Shown here piece after piece: positions 1-7,436 of a stretch of DNA of 8,475 bases; positions within the stretch are counted from its first letter, which is position 1, and each line of letters starts with the position of its first letter. The notes beneath the pieces were generated by a model. The model saw nothing but the letters and a program-made list of their open reading frames with translations, did no database searches and had not been told where the DNA came from. This DNA comes from Clostridiales bacterium (GTDB lineage: Bacteria > Bacillota > Clostridia > Saccharofermentanales > UBA5734), in contig DMJC01000199.1 in NCBI GenBank assembly GCA_003451915.1, positions 1-8,475 of the forward strand. The letters are read 5' to 3'. The position numbers were made by a program, and so were the translations under genes.

Positions 1-111
1 TTCATGCAGCCTTTGGCTGCCTTCATGCGGCGAAGCCGCCCTTCATGCGAGCAAAGCGAGCCCTTCATGCAGCCTTTGGCTGCTTTCATGCGGCGAAGCC
101 GCCCTTCATGC
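1..111. repeat. Array of TTCATGC-headed triloop hairpins, 63-base higher-order period
   Basis: TTCATGC occurs at 1, 22, 42, 64, 85 and 105, so the spacing is 20-22 bases. Each copy is followed by a short structured unit whose two halves are separated by three bases. Unit A (6-20 and 69-83) is GCAGCC-TTT-GGCTGC. Unit B (27-39 and 90-102) is GCGGC-GAA-GCCGC. Unit C (47-61) is GCGAGC-AAA-GCGAGC. The order is A-B-C-A-B and then the long stem-loop at 110-154. Positions 1-50 and 64-113 match with a single difference (C21 against T84), which gives a 63-base tandem period. The array lies directly 3' of the giant gene and is cut by the window edge. It resembles REP-like or other intergenic palindromic repeat clusters in general form, but I do not recognise a named family. 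Any role in mRNA 3'-end stability, protein binding or recombination is inference. Confidence 0.9.
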
Positions 112-154
112 GAAAAGTTTCTGAGCCAGCTTTGCTGACTCAGAAACTTTTCGC
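110..154 (-). other. 21-pair stem-loop overlapping the 3' end of the giant gene
   Basis: Positions 110-130 and 134-154 are inverted copies, 20 of 21 bases matching, around the triloop TTT (131-133). The one mismatch (C126 opposite A138) becomes a U·G wobble in minus-strand RNA, so the minus-strand transcript can pair along the whole stem while the plus-strand RNA would have a C-A mismatch. The stem begins right after the sixth TTCAT of the array, so it is also the array's last and longest unit. The giant gene's stop codon (TGA, 140-142) and its last four codons (143-154) lie inside one arm. No U-tract follows on either strand, so it is not a canonical intrinsic terminator. A role in ending or protecting the transcript is inferred from its strength and position. 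Confidence 0.85.
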
Positions 155-3100
155 AATATGCCAATTGACCGAGCCGTCAATCTCAGTTATCCAAAGATCC
201 AGCGAATAGTAAATGCGCGCGTTGGCGCTGAGTTGCCAGTTTTGGCCAACCTGGCCGATGATCTGGCCGTTGGCGCCCATCATGACGTGGATGATGTTGT
301 ATCGTTTGCCTTTGACTTTGATGCCGCCTTCGACGCCGCCTTCCACCCAGACATCGAGCACGAAACGTTTGGTGTCAAATTCGTAGAGGCCTTCAGCGCC
401 GGCGTGCAGATAAGCGCGAACATAGACGATGGAAATGTTCGCTTCGGCATCAAAGTTGAAGTAAATGCGGGCTTTGATATAACTGTCATCGGGGATGTCT
501 GATGAACGGAACATGATGCCGAAGCCGGCTTCAGCCAGACCGCTGAGCTTGGCTTCCAGCGCGTCGGGATAACCGATGCGGACTTCCCAGAACACAGGGT
601 TCATTTCACAGCCGACCGAACCGCTTACGGTCAGCGAATAGGTCTGCATCTCCTCGATCACACTGTCAAACTGGAAAAGGCGCTGCGGATGATAATAGCC
701 TAGACGCGTATAGCCAGTGTAAGAGAAATTACCCTCAGTGACCAGCTCTTCGATATCCAGCGGCGTATAGAGATCACCGCCGGATTCAAGACTGGGCCCT
801 TTTTCCACGACAATATAGCAGTCACGGACCTCGACGATTTTTATAGTTGCATCCTGATAACTGATGCCAAATTCAAGCAGCACCGTCGAAGCGAAGAAAT
901 AATTGCCGCCTGGCGTGCGGTCGACCGCCATGCTGCTGACCGAATCGAAGAGCGCGCTTTTGCCTTTCGGGATGGCAAAACGCCCGTCGGCCGTTTTCGG
1001 CAAGTCGACGTTGTAGCCGATGACGCCGTTGATGTTTTTCATCTTTCCATAATAGAAGCTGATACCATCCGGGTCATCGTAATAGCTGCCGAGGGCGAAG
1101 AAGTAACGCTCATTTTCGTAGTCATAGCCGAAGCGGGTTTTACTGTGCACAGAATAGCCGGCCAGGTCGCAGATGGTGTTGAACGCCATGTCAATGCCAT
1201 CACCGACGGCTGTGTATTCGACATAACCTTTGTCGGTGGTGCCGGGCACAGGTTTGACGACGCCGTCAATTTTGACATACTCTTCAAACTCAAAATCCAG
1301 TTTGGCGACCGACGTTTCATAATTGACGGCGGGAGCGGACATAGCCTCGCCAATCACAATGCGATCGAAATCATCTTCAACATTGAGGGCAATATTGTCA
1401 GATAATTGCAGGCCGCCCCAGAGTGTCAACGAACTCTGGTAGACTTCCAGTGTTGCGCCGGTCAGTGGTGTACCACCCAGACTAAGGGTCCGTTTCAGGC
1501 CATTGACGAAAGCTGGTTTCATCAGGCTGACCTGAAGCAGCTTCTTTTCGGCGACAAAGCTGAGGGCGCGGATCTCGGTTGGGAAATCGTGGAATTTGAC
1601 TGTCTGCGGCTGGTCAAGCAGGGCAATACCGTAGTGCTGATCAGCATTGCCTGATTCGGTCAGCATCGCCATGTCAGCAGGAATGATCAGTTCATTAAAG
1701 GCTACGCCGGACAAGACCAGGCTGTCGGCCAGATTAATGTCAAGCAGGCCATTGACATGCAGGCCGTCAGGCATCAGTTGGCCGCCTTGGATCGTGACTT
1801 TGACTTCACCTGTGCCGGCGGCGTCGATGGCAGGCGTCTGGGCCATGGTGCAGATGAAATCGCCGTCCTTGTTGGTGTACAGCTTGATCTTGCCCTTTTC
1901 AAAGTTAAACAGCGGGATGCCCAGCTCGCCGTTCATTTCCAGGTTCACCCGGTTGCCATACAGGTCGAGTGTGCAGTCAAAGATTTTGACATCACGGAAA
2001 TTGCCGAGCTTGGGACCGAAGTCGGCCGGGGTTCCCTCCGGATTATAAATCAGGTTTTGATAGGAGAATCCGTTGAGATCATAAATCAGCTCACCGGCAG
2101 TCAGCCCGAAGGCAATCCGCTGACCGTTGTCCTGTTTGATGTATTCAGCCGGTAAAGCCAGGCGGCCTTCCTTGACAATGATGCCCAGCCAGAAATTTTC
2201 GCCGGTTTCGGCCGGTGCGCCTTGCATGTTCACAGCTGACAGACGGTCGAGGTCGAGGGCGACCCGGCCGGGTGTGACACCAAGAGCGGCACTGGTGTCT
2301 GCGCCGGCGTTACCGACGTTAGCCGGGGTCATACTGGTCTGGTTCATGGCCATGCCGTGACCGTCCCAGGCGGCAATGTCCAGGTCGACGGTCGACAGGC
2401 GGGCGATCAGGGAAGCCGATGTCGGCATGATCAGCAAAGATGTTGATTGCACCCGTTCCGCAAAATAGGTGATCGCTGAATCGAGATCAGCAATCTCGGT
2501 TGGCGTCATCGATTGAATGATCGAGTCTCGCGAGGGTGTTTCTGCAACAATGCCGTCCGGCAGAAAACGGTCAAAACCGGCCAGAGCAGCAGAATCATTC
2601 AGGTTGGGCCGGATCATGCTGGCTGGCGGCACATAAGTGTCATCAAATGTTGTGAACGGCAGTAAAATTTTGCCCTTGATCGAGCTGGCTGCCGCGCTGA
2701 CAGATCCCTGCTCATAAACCAGGGTTGACGAAGAAGCCTTGAGGCCAAGGCCAGCCGGAATGACCAGACGCAGGGTCTGATCTTTGCCCAGGGTCAGTTT
2801 ACCGCTCATCTGGCCAGCCGGGTCAAATGACAACAGGCCGTATTTATACTCAAAGCCGCTGTTATCCAGTGTCTCGAGATCAAGATGATATTCGGCTGTG
2901 CCTTCGGCTATGGTGACTCGTGCGGGCTGGCGTTTACTCGGATTCAGGAAAGCCACGCCAGATCGGGAGGGCGCGATGACCAGCTGGCCGTAACGGAAGC
3001 CAGGCACGGTGTCTACATCAATGCGGCCACCCGATGTGATTGTGCTGTTGCTGAAGGACAACGCATAGAGATCGCCCATCAGGTTTTGGCTGACCGGGCT

Positions 3101-6100
3101 GCCATCGGCTGACGGAGCCTGCAGGTAGCCACTGGCGGCAGCGGCCGGATCGCCAGCTGTCAGGTTGAGGCTGGTGAAGGTCACGCCGCATTTGGGCAGG
3201 TAAACTGTTTCGCTCAGGCTGACCGAACCGCGCAGGATGCGACTTTCCACAGCTGGATCGACGCCGGTGATTGACCCGAGATAAACATCGGTCAGGTCGA
3301 CTTTAAAGTATTCGTCCTGGCCGAAAGTCATATAGCCGGTTCCGTTGCCGACACCACTCAGGAAAAGAAGTTGAACATTGCTGATCGTGTAGCTGCCAAG
3401 GGTCAGCTTCTGGTATTCTTTATAGATCTGAAGACCGGGTGTGATTCGCGGGGTGATCGGTACAATCACGCTGCGGCTGGGCAACGGCAGCGCATCGAAA
3501 GTGATCGGCTGCAGGCGGGTGATGATCTCAAACTGCGGCTGGCTGCGGACCAGCACGGGAGGCGAAAATTCAGATAGATAACCGGCCGTATCAACGACTT
3601 TGACCCGGTACCAGTTATAAGCGCCAGGATCGGCAAATTCATCGCGCCAGGTCAGTTCGGGCAGGAGCGGGCTGGCCTGATAATAATCACCGTTTTCAGC
3701 TGTGCTGCGATAAACGATGTAACCGGCAACATACTCACGGCTCTCAACCCAAGACAAATTGGCATCTTTGGCTTGATTCCAGGTTAGTACCGGCCGGCCA
3801 TCATCGATCTTGCCGGCCAGGCCGGTCACTGGCTCGAAAGGCCCGTTTTTGCGCGGTGACGACATGACCGGCTGTGGCCGGGCACTGGCCAGGTTATCAT
3901 CATTGACTGCCTGAACGGTATAATAATAACTGTCACCAAATCGGACATCCTGATCGAGATAACTATAGGCGCCGAGCGGATCGCTGATGCTGCCGGCGGG
4001 AATCTCAGCGATTTTATCCCAGATGACCAGATTGGCCGCCGCTTCACTGAGCTGGCTGTAGTTTCGCAGAGCCAGGGGCCCGTATTTATCGGCAATCTTC
4101 TGAAAAAGATCGAGTTTGTCAGCCGTGCTGATCTGAGCGATCGCCGCTTGCAGCTTGAGCGGGTCAACCTGCTGCAGCGTGTTAAATTTGTCGATCGACA
4201 GAACCGGCGTACTGGCCTCCGGTGTCAAAACACGATTGCCGAAGCTGTTGAAACGTTTGATGACAAACAAATCATCCGCTGACGTGTCTTTGAAAATCCG
4301 ATTAAAAACAGCCGTCCGGTTAACCTGCAGGTCAAACAAGTCATCTTCGGAAATTTTCGGCAATGTCGTTCGGTAAAGAATATATTTGTCAGCATGTGCG
4401 ACGCCAGCCCAATTGACCTGGATCTGACCTTTTTGTGCCAGCGGCACCAGCATGGCCGGCGTTTGCGGCGGCGATGTGGCAGGTACCCGGAAAGCCAGCG
4501 GGGCTGTCCCGGCTGATTCAAGACCCCAGACATCCACCGAACTGACCCGGTAATAATAGTAATGGGCATAGGTCTGGTCGACTTTTTCAGTATAGCTGGT
4601 ATAATCTGAAGATTCGCCGACCAGATTCCAGCTGAGATCGGCAATATTCTGATCTTGCTTGAAATTTTCGACTTCAGCCCGATAGACTTTATAGGTTCGG
4701 ACCTGAGGGTCGGCCGGCTTCTGCCAGTTCAGACGCACCCAGCCGCCTGGTACAGTTGCCTGCAAAGCACCGGCCAGATCATAATCAGACAAATCCAGAC
4801 TTGAGCCAGGACGGTTTTCCGGCACCAGACAGATCAAATACAAGTAAACCTGATCGGCTTGCGGTGTCAGGGTGATATCGACAATCTGGTTGGTCGTGTG
4901 ACTGGCTTTGATCAGTTGCCAGGCATAGCGGGCCAGGACCTCGGGTTTGCTCAGCGCCTGCAGTTCAGCAACAGCTGTGGCCGGCGCAGTCGCCCTGTAG
5001 ACATTGTAACCGGCCAGCCCGCTGCCGCTGTATGCAGGCCAGCTGACCAGCGCAGTCTTGTCCGGCCGAAGTTCTTCATTGCTGATCGCTACAATCGTAT
5101 GAATATCATCGGCATTGGGTAAATTGCTGAACAGCGCGCTGATGGTATCAGCTGCCAAACCGGCCTTGGCAAACTCAATTTTATTGGCCTTGGCCTGCAA
5201 AATCACGTCGGAGACGCCAAGCCGCGGGGTGGCCGGTTTGCCGCTGCCGATGATATCGGCGAGGGTGACATTGTCGATAATGTTAACGCCAAAGCCTGGC
5301 GCAGCCAGCGACAGGTCGGGCAGGTCGTTACGCAGCAATTCCGCCGTCAGGCCGGTCGGATCAGCCGGATTCACAGTCATCGGCTGTCCCATGACCCGGG
5401 CGGTTGACCAGGCACTTTCATTGCCCCAGTTGTCGATGGCCGCCACCCAATACTTATAAGAATATCCCGGCTGCACATCGCCATCAAAGAAGGCCAGATC
5501 GACCGATGCGCTGTTTTTGGGATTGATGATCTGAGTGTAACGGCCCGGCCGGACGGCTACGTTGGTTTGCTGACTCAGGGCGACGCGGCCGATCTCAGCC
5601 GGTTCACCGAAATGGCCCGCACCCAGCGCGGCAGCCCTATAGATAACGAACAATGCTGTGTCGTCCGATGTTCGTGTCACAGGCAGGATGATCCCGTTGA
5701 CATTGTTGTTTTTTTCGACAATCTGCTGATAAAAAGCATCCGCTCGCGTCTTGGCGTCACTGGACAGCAACGGCTGGTCAGTCGAAGGGATGCTCGGCGG
5801 CGTCACTTTATAAACCTTGACAGCCAATTCTTCTGAAAATTCACTGGTCCGGCCAAAAATATCCAGGGTTTGAACACGATAGACGGCTGAATCACCGTTT
5901 TTCAATTCAAGATCCTGGTAGAAGCTGGGTGTTTCAAAAAAGACGCCGGTCTCGTCCAGCGAGTACGATATGGCAACCGGCACAGCATTCAGACGCTTGA
6001 AGCTGTTTTCGCCAGACTTTTTCCGTTCGATCCAATAGCCGGCAATCATCCGCTTGTCCGTTTCCAGCGTCGGTGCCAGCCAGCGCAGATCGACCCGGTT

Positions 6101-7411
6101 GTCGACACCGTAGCCAGCCAGGCCCAGAGGCTGGGAGGCCAGCGTTTCCTGGCCGGCTGTCAGGTCAAGGGTTGCCTTCAGTCCGTCACCGGCTTCCAGA
6201 CGATAGGTGATCACCGTTCCTTCAGCCAGATTGAGGCTGGCCAGATCATCGACCCAGCCCAGACCGGCATCCTCGGCAAAAGCCAGGTCAGTAAAAGCCT
6301 TGGCCAGAATGCCCTGCCGTGATTCGAGAATTTCGGTCATCAAGGCAGACTGGCTGGCAGCCAGTTTTTCATAAGGCCGGACGACAGGCAAAGGGATAAC
6401 TGTCATGGCAGCCATGTTCAAGATTTTATCCGATGAAAAGGCGTATGATACGGGATTCTGGAGCTTACCGATCTGCAAAGTCACCTGTTGTGCGGCATCT
6501 GTCGCCGGGAGCTTTTCAAGCAGCGTTCCGGGAACGGTCAGCAACTGCGTGCTAAGATAGTCGAAATCGATCTGGCCGCTGACGCGGGCTCTTTGCCGAT
6601 TGAGTGTGCCACCGCTATACGCCAGTTTTTGAAAGGCGATCGTATCAGCCAGGCCCAGCTGGTTGAGCTTGCTGCTGTCCAAGGTTGCCAAACCAAATGT
6701 TTCAGTCAGCAGATCGGCATATTCGGCGCCCGGTTTCAAATTATCAAGCCGGAATTCTGCCGTGCCGATCTGGCTGGCGATCAGTTCGCTCTGCCCGTTA
6801 ATAATCCGGTAGAGTGAGTAACCCTGGTCGGGAATCCAGGTGCCTTGCGGCATCCAGCGCAACAAGGCTTTTTCATCGCGGCTCCAGACACCGCGCAAGT
6901 CCAGTTGCGGTTCCAGCAATCCGATGGCTGGCGTTTCTTTAGCCAGCAGCTGATCCATCCGGGTTGTCAGTCCAGGCAAGTTATCCGCCGAAGCTGCTGC
7001 CAGTTGGATATAGGAAGATCCGGTTCCTGTCGGATCTGACCAGAGATCAGCCTGCACTTCCCGATCGGCTATCAATTTGATGGCTTCATCACGCAAGGTT
7101 CGCAGACCGTAAAGCGATAATCGGGAATTGACGGCGTCGGTCAGCTGATTGGCAGCCAGGAGCTCCTTTTGCAAGCGGTTTTCCTGCAGCAAAACATCCA
7201 ATGACGGCTGGGCTGTATTCAACAGCTCAGCTAAAGTCTGCGGTGTCTTGTCAGTATGGCTGGTCTTGATAAAAGGCCGCTCAAACGTAATGGTTGACTG
7301 GTCTCGGAGTCCGGCAAACACACCGGCCAGCGCCATGATCACCAGGGCCAGGATTAAAACTGCGGGTACACCAATGAAAAGCAGCTTTCTTTGCTTGGCA
7401 GTCAATTTCAT
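140..7411 (-). CDS. Giant exported or anchored fibronectin type III-like repeat protein with an unassigned beta-rich C-terminal half
   Basis: The frame encodes 2423 residues without interruption and ends in TGA at 140-142. The ATG at 7409-7411 is chosen because GGAGG lies seven bases upstream and a lysine-rich n-region plus hydrophobic helix follows at once. Residues 10-35 form a signal peptide or anchor. Residues 40-180 look mostly helical. Seven Fn3-like units follow, marked by a Y-x-x-[YE]-R strand at 198, 459, 588, 802, 907, 1010 and 1231. Most of them pair with a later Y-[RWT]-V-x-x-[VIL]-[DN] strand, often followed by G and S. Residues 1305-2423 are beta-rich with no family I recognise. 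There is no LPxTG motif, dockerin, lipobox or S-layer domain. All seven cysteines but one (C861) are in the second half. The likely role is a surface scaffold, adhesin or binding protein; that is inference from Fn3 content, size and export signal. No enzyme active site is evident. It lies 65 bases downstream of ppk2 on the same strand and may be cotranscribed. Confidence 0.95.
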   Translation of the reverse strand: MKLTAKQRKLLFIGVPAVLILALVIMALAGVFAGLRDQSTITFERPFIKTSHTDKTPQTLAELLNTAQPSLDVLLQENRLQKELLAANQLTDAVNSRLSLYGLRTLRDEAIKLIADREVQADLWSDPTGTGSSYIQLAAASADNLPGLTTRMDQLLAKETPAIGLLEPQLDLRGVWSRDEKALLRWMPQGTWIPDQGYSLYRIINGQSELIASQIGTAEFRLDNLKPGAEYADLLTETFGLATLDSSKLNQLGLADTIAFQKLAYSGGTLNRQRARVSGQIDFDYLSTQLLTVPGTLLEKLPATDAAQQVTLQIGKLQNPVSYAFSSDKILNMAAMTVIPLPVVRPYEKLAASQSALMTEILESRQGILAKAFTDLAFAEDAGLGWVDDLASLNLAEGTVITYRLEAGDGLKATLDLTAGQETLASQPLGLAGYGVDNRVDLRWLAPTLETDKRMIAGYWIERKKSGENSFKRLNAVPVAISYSLDETGVFFETPSFYQDLELKNGDSAVYRVQTLDIFGRTSEFSEELAVKVYKVTPPSIPSTDQPLLSSDAKTRADAFYQQIVEKNNNVNGIILPVTRTSDDTALFVIYRAAALGAGHFGEPAEIGRVALSQQTNVAVRPGRYTQIINPKNSASVDLAFFDGDVQPGYSYKYWVAAIDNWGNESAWSTARVMGQPMTVNPADPTGLTAELLRNDLPDLSLAAPGFGVNIIDNVTLADIIGSGKPATPRLGVSDVILQAKANKIEFAKAGLAADTISALFSNLPNADDIHTIVAISNEELRPDKTALVSWPAYSGSGLAGYNVYRATAPATAVAELQALSKPEVLARYAWQLIKASHTTNQIVDITLTPQADQVYLYLICLVPENRPGSSLDLSDYDLAGALQATVPGGWVRLNWQKPADPQVRTYKVYRAEVENFKQDQNIADLSWNLVGESSDYTSYTEKVDQTYAHYYYYRVSSVDVWGLESAGTAPLAFRVPATSPPQTPAMLVPLAQKGQIQVNWAGVAHADKYILYRTTLPKISEDDLFDLQVNRTAVFNRIFKDTSADDLFVIKRFNSFGNRVLTPEASTPVLSIDKFNTLQQVDPLKLQAAIAQISTADKLDLFQKIADKYGPLALRNYSQLSEAAANLVIWDKIAEIPAGSISDPLGAYSYLDQDVRFGDSYYYTVQAVNDDNLASARPQPVMSSPRKNGPFEPVTGLAGKIDDGRPVLTWNQAKDANLSWVESREYVAGYIVYRSTAENGDYYQASPLLPELTWRDEFADPGAYNWYRVKVVDTAGYLSEFSPPVLVRSQPQFEIITRLQPITFDALPLPSRSVIVPITPRITPGLQIYKEYQKLTLGSYTISNVQLLFLSGVGNGTGYMTFGQDEYFKVDLTDVYLGSITGVDPAVESRILRGSVSLSETVYLPKCGVTFTSLNLTAGDPAAAASGYLQAPSADGSPVSQNLMGDLYALSFSNSTITSGGRIDVDTVPGFRYGQLVIAPSRSGVAFLNPSKRQPARVTIAEGTAEYHLDLETLDNSGFEYKYGLLSFDPAGQMSGKLTLGKDQTLRLVIPAGLGLKASSSTLVYEQGSVSAAASSIKGKILLPFTTFDDTYVPPASMIRPNLNDSAALAGFDRFLPDGIVAETPSRDSIIQSMTPTEIADLDSAITYFAERVQSTSLLIMPTSASLIARLSTVDLDIAAWDGHGMAMNQTSMTPANVGNAGADTSAALGVTPGRVALDLDRLSAVNMQGAPAETGENFWLGIIVKEGRLALPAEYIKQDNGQRIAFGLTAGELIYDLNGFSYQNLIYNPEGTPADFGPKLGNFRDVKIFDCTLDLYGNRVNLEMNGELGIPLFNFEKGKIKLYTNKDGDFICTMAQTPAIDAAGTGEVKVTIQGGQLMPDGLHVNGLLDINLADSLVLSGVAFNELIIPADMAMLTESGNADQHYGIALLDQPQTVKFHDFPTEIRALSFVAEKKLLQVSLMKPAFVNGLKRTLSLGGTPLTGATLEVYQSSLTLWGGLQLSDNIALNVEDDFDRIVIGEAMSAPAVNYETSVAKLDFEFEEYVKIDGVVKPVPGTTDKGYVEYTAVGDGIDMAFNTICDLAGYSVHSKTRFGYDYENERYFFALGSYYDDPDGISFYYGKMKNINGVIGYNVDLPKTADGRFAIPKGKSALFDSVSSMAVDRTPGGNYFFASTVLLEFGISYQDATIKIVEVRDCYIVVEKGPSLESGGDLYTPLDIEELVTEGNFSYTGYTRLGYYHPQRLFQFDSVIEEMQTYSLTVSGSVGCEMNPVFWEVRIGYPDALEAKLSGLAEAGFGIMFRSSDIPDDSYIKARIYFNFDAEANISIVYVRAYLHAGAEGLYEFDTKRFVLDVWVEGGVEGGIKVKGKRYNIIHVMMGANGQIIGQVGQNWQLSANARIYYSLDLWITEIDGSVNWHIAKSF
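143..3499 (-). other. Beta-rich, glycine-rich C-terminal region of unknown family (residues 1305-2423)
   Basis: From about residue 1305 the Fn3 signatures stop. The sequence becomes alternating hydrophobic and polar strands with many G, N and D turns. A short G-x-[LIF]-x-x-P motif recurs: GYLQAP at 1428, GKILLP at 1580, GRLALP at 1749, GELGIP at 1828, GRFAIP at 2143 and GDLYTP at 2212, with NELIIP at 1906 close to it. In several cases it is preceded by a strand such as TSLNLTAG (1413), STLVYEQG (1562), CTLDLYG (1813) or CYIVVEKG (2198). A more helical, less repetitive stretch lies at about 1600-1700. The last hundred residues are strongly strand-like and the protein ends in phenylalanine. I cannot assign the fold; a stacked beta or solenoid-like structure is inference only. 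Confidence 0.6.
3542..6100 (-). other. Fibronectin type III-like repeat region (residues 438-1290)
   Basis: Six of the seven Fn3-like units fall here; a first, degenerate one is near residues 185-235. The strongest are residues 438-535 (YWIER at 459, YRVQTLDIFG at 511), about 586-675 (FVIYR at 588, YWVAAIDNWG at 654), 889-977 (YKVYR at 907, YRVSSVDVWG at 954) and 1203-1290 (YIVYR at 1231, YRVKVVDTAG at 1268). The unit around 786-880 has a weaker second motif. The unit from 993 to 1188 is split by a long insertion. A proline-rich A-strand typical of Fn3 (PADPTGLTA, 682-690) starts the fourth unit about 100 residues ahead of its next strand. Bacterial Fn3 modules usually act as spacers or binding modules in extracellular proteins; the ligand here is unknown. 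Confidence 0.8.
7307..7411 (-). other. N-terminal signal peptide or signal-anchor of the giant protein (residues 1-35)
   Basis: The first nine residues, MKLTAKQRK, carry four basic side chains. They are followed by an uninterrupted hydrophobic stretch from about residue 10 to 33 and then GLRDQ. This is the layout of a Sec signal or a type II signal-anchor, with the N-terminus in the cytoplasm and the rest outside. V31-F32-A33 before G34 would suit signal peptidase I, so cleavage after A33 is possible, but the hydrophobic core is long enough to stay as a membrane anchor. There is no cysteine, so it is not a lipoprotein signal. The sequence alone does not decide between secretion and anchoring. 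Confidence 0.85.
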
Positions 7412-7418
7412 ACTTTCG

Positions 7419-7423
7419 CCTCC
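7419..7423 (-). promoter_or_regulatory. Shine-Dalgarno sequence of the giant gene
   Basis: GGAGG on the minus strand is separated from the ATG at 7409-7411 by the seven bases CGAAAGT. The match and spacing are near ideal. They fix the start, and they let the giant gene be translated efficiently even if it shares a transcript with ppk2. Confidence 0.9.
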
Positions 7424-7436
7424 GGTTTTGATTGGG

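Noticed and set aside
4..138. 44-residue plus-strand frame through the repeat array
   Set aside because: It consists only of array units read in one frame and has no upstream sequence in the window to show a ribosome binding site; it is more likely a consequence of the 63-base period.
1..154. CRISPR array
   Set aside because: The shared TTCATGC is only 7 bases, the spacing is about 21 bases, and the intervening units are palindromic and repeated (A and B occur twice). There are no unique spacers and no cas genes.
110..154. Classical rho-independent terminator
   Set aside because: The stem is very strong, but neither strand has a U-tract after it: the minus strand continues ATGAAGGGC and the plus strand AATATGCC.
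158..502. Plus-strand open frames such as 158-502, 1647-2048, 1757-2155 and 5115-5459
   Set aside because: They lie antisense to the giant gene, whose domain motifs are clear in the minus frame. They lack recognisable products and reflect the base composition of the real coding strand.
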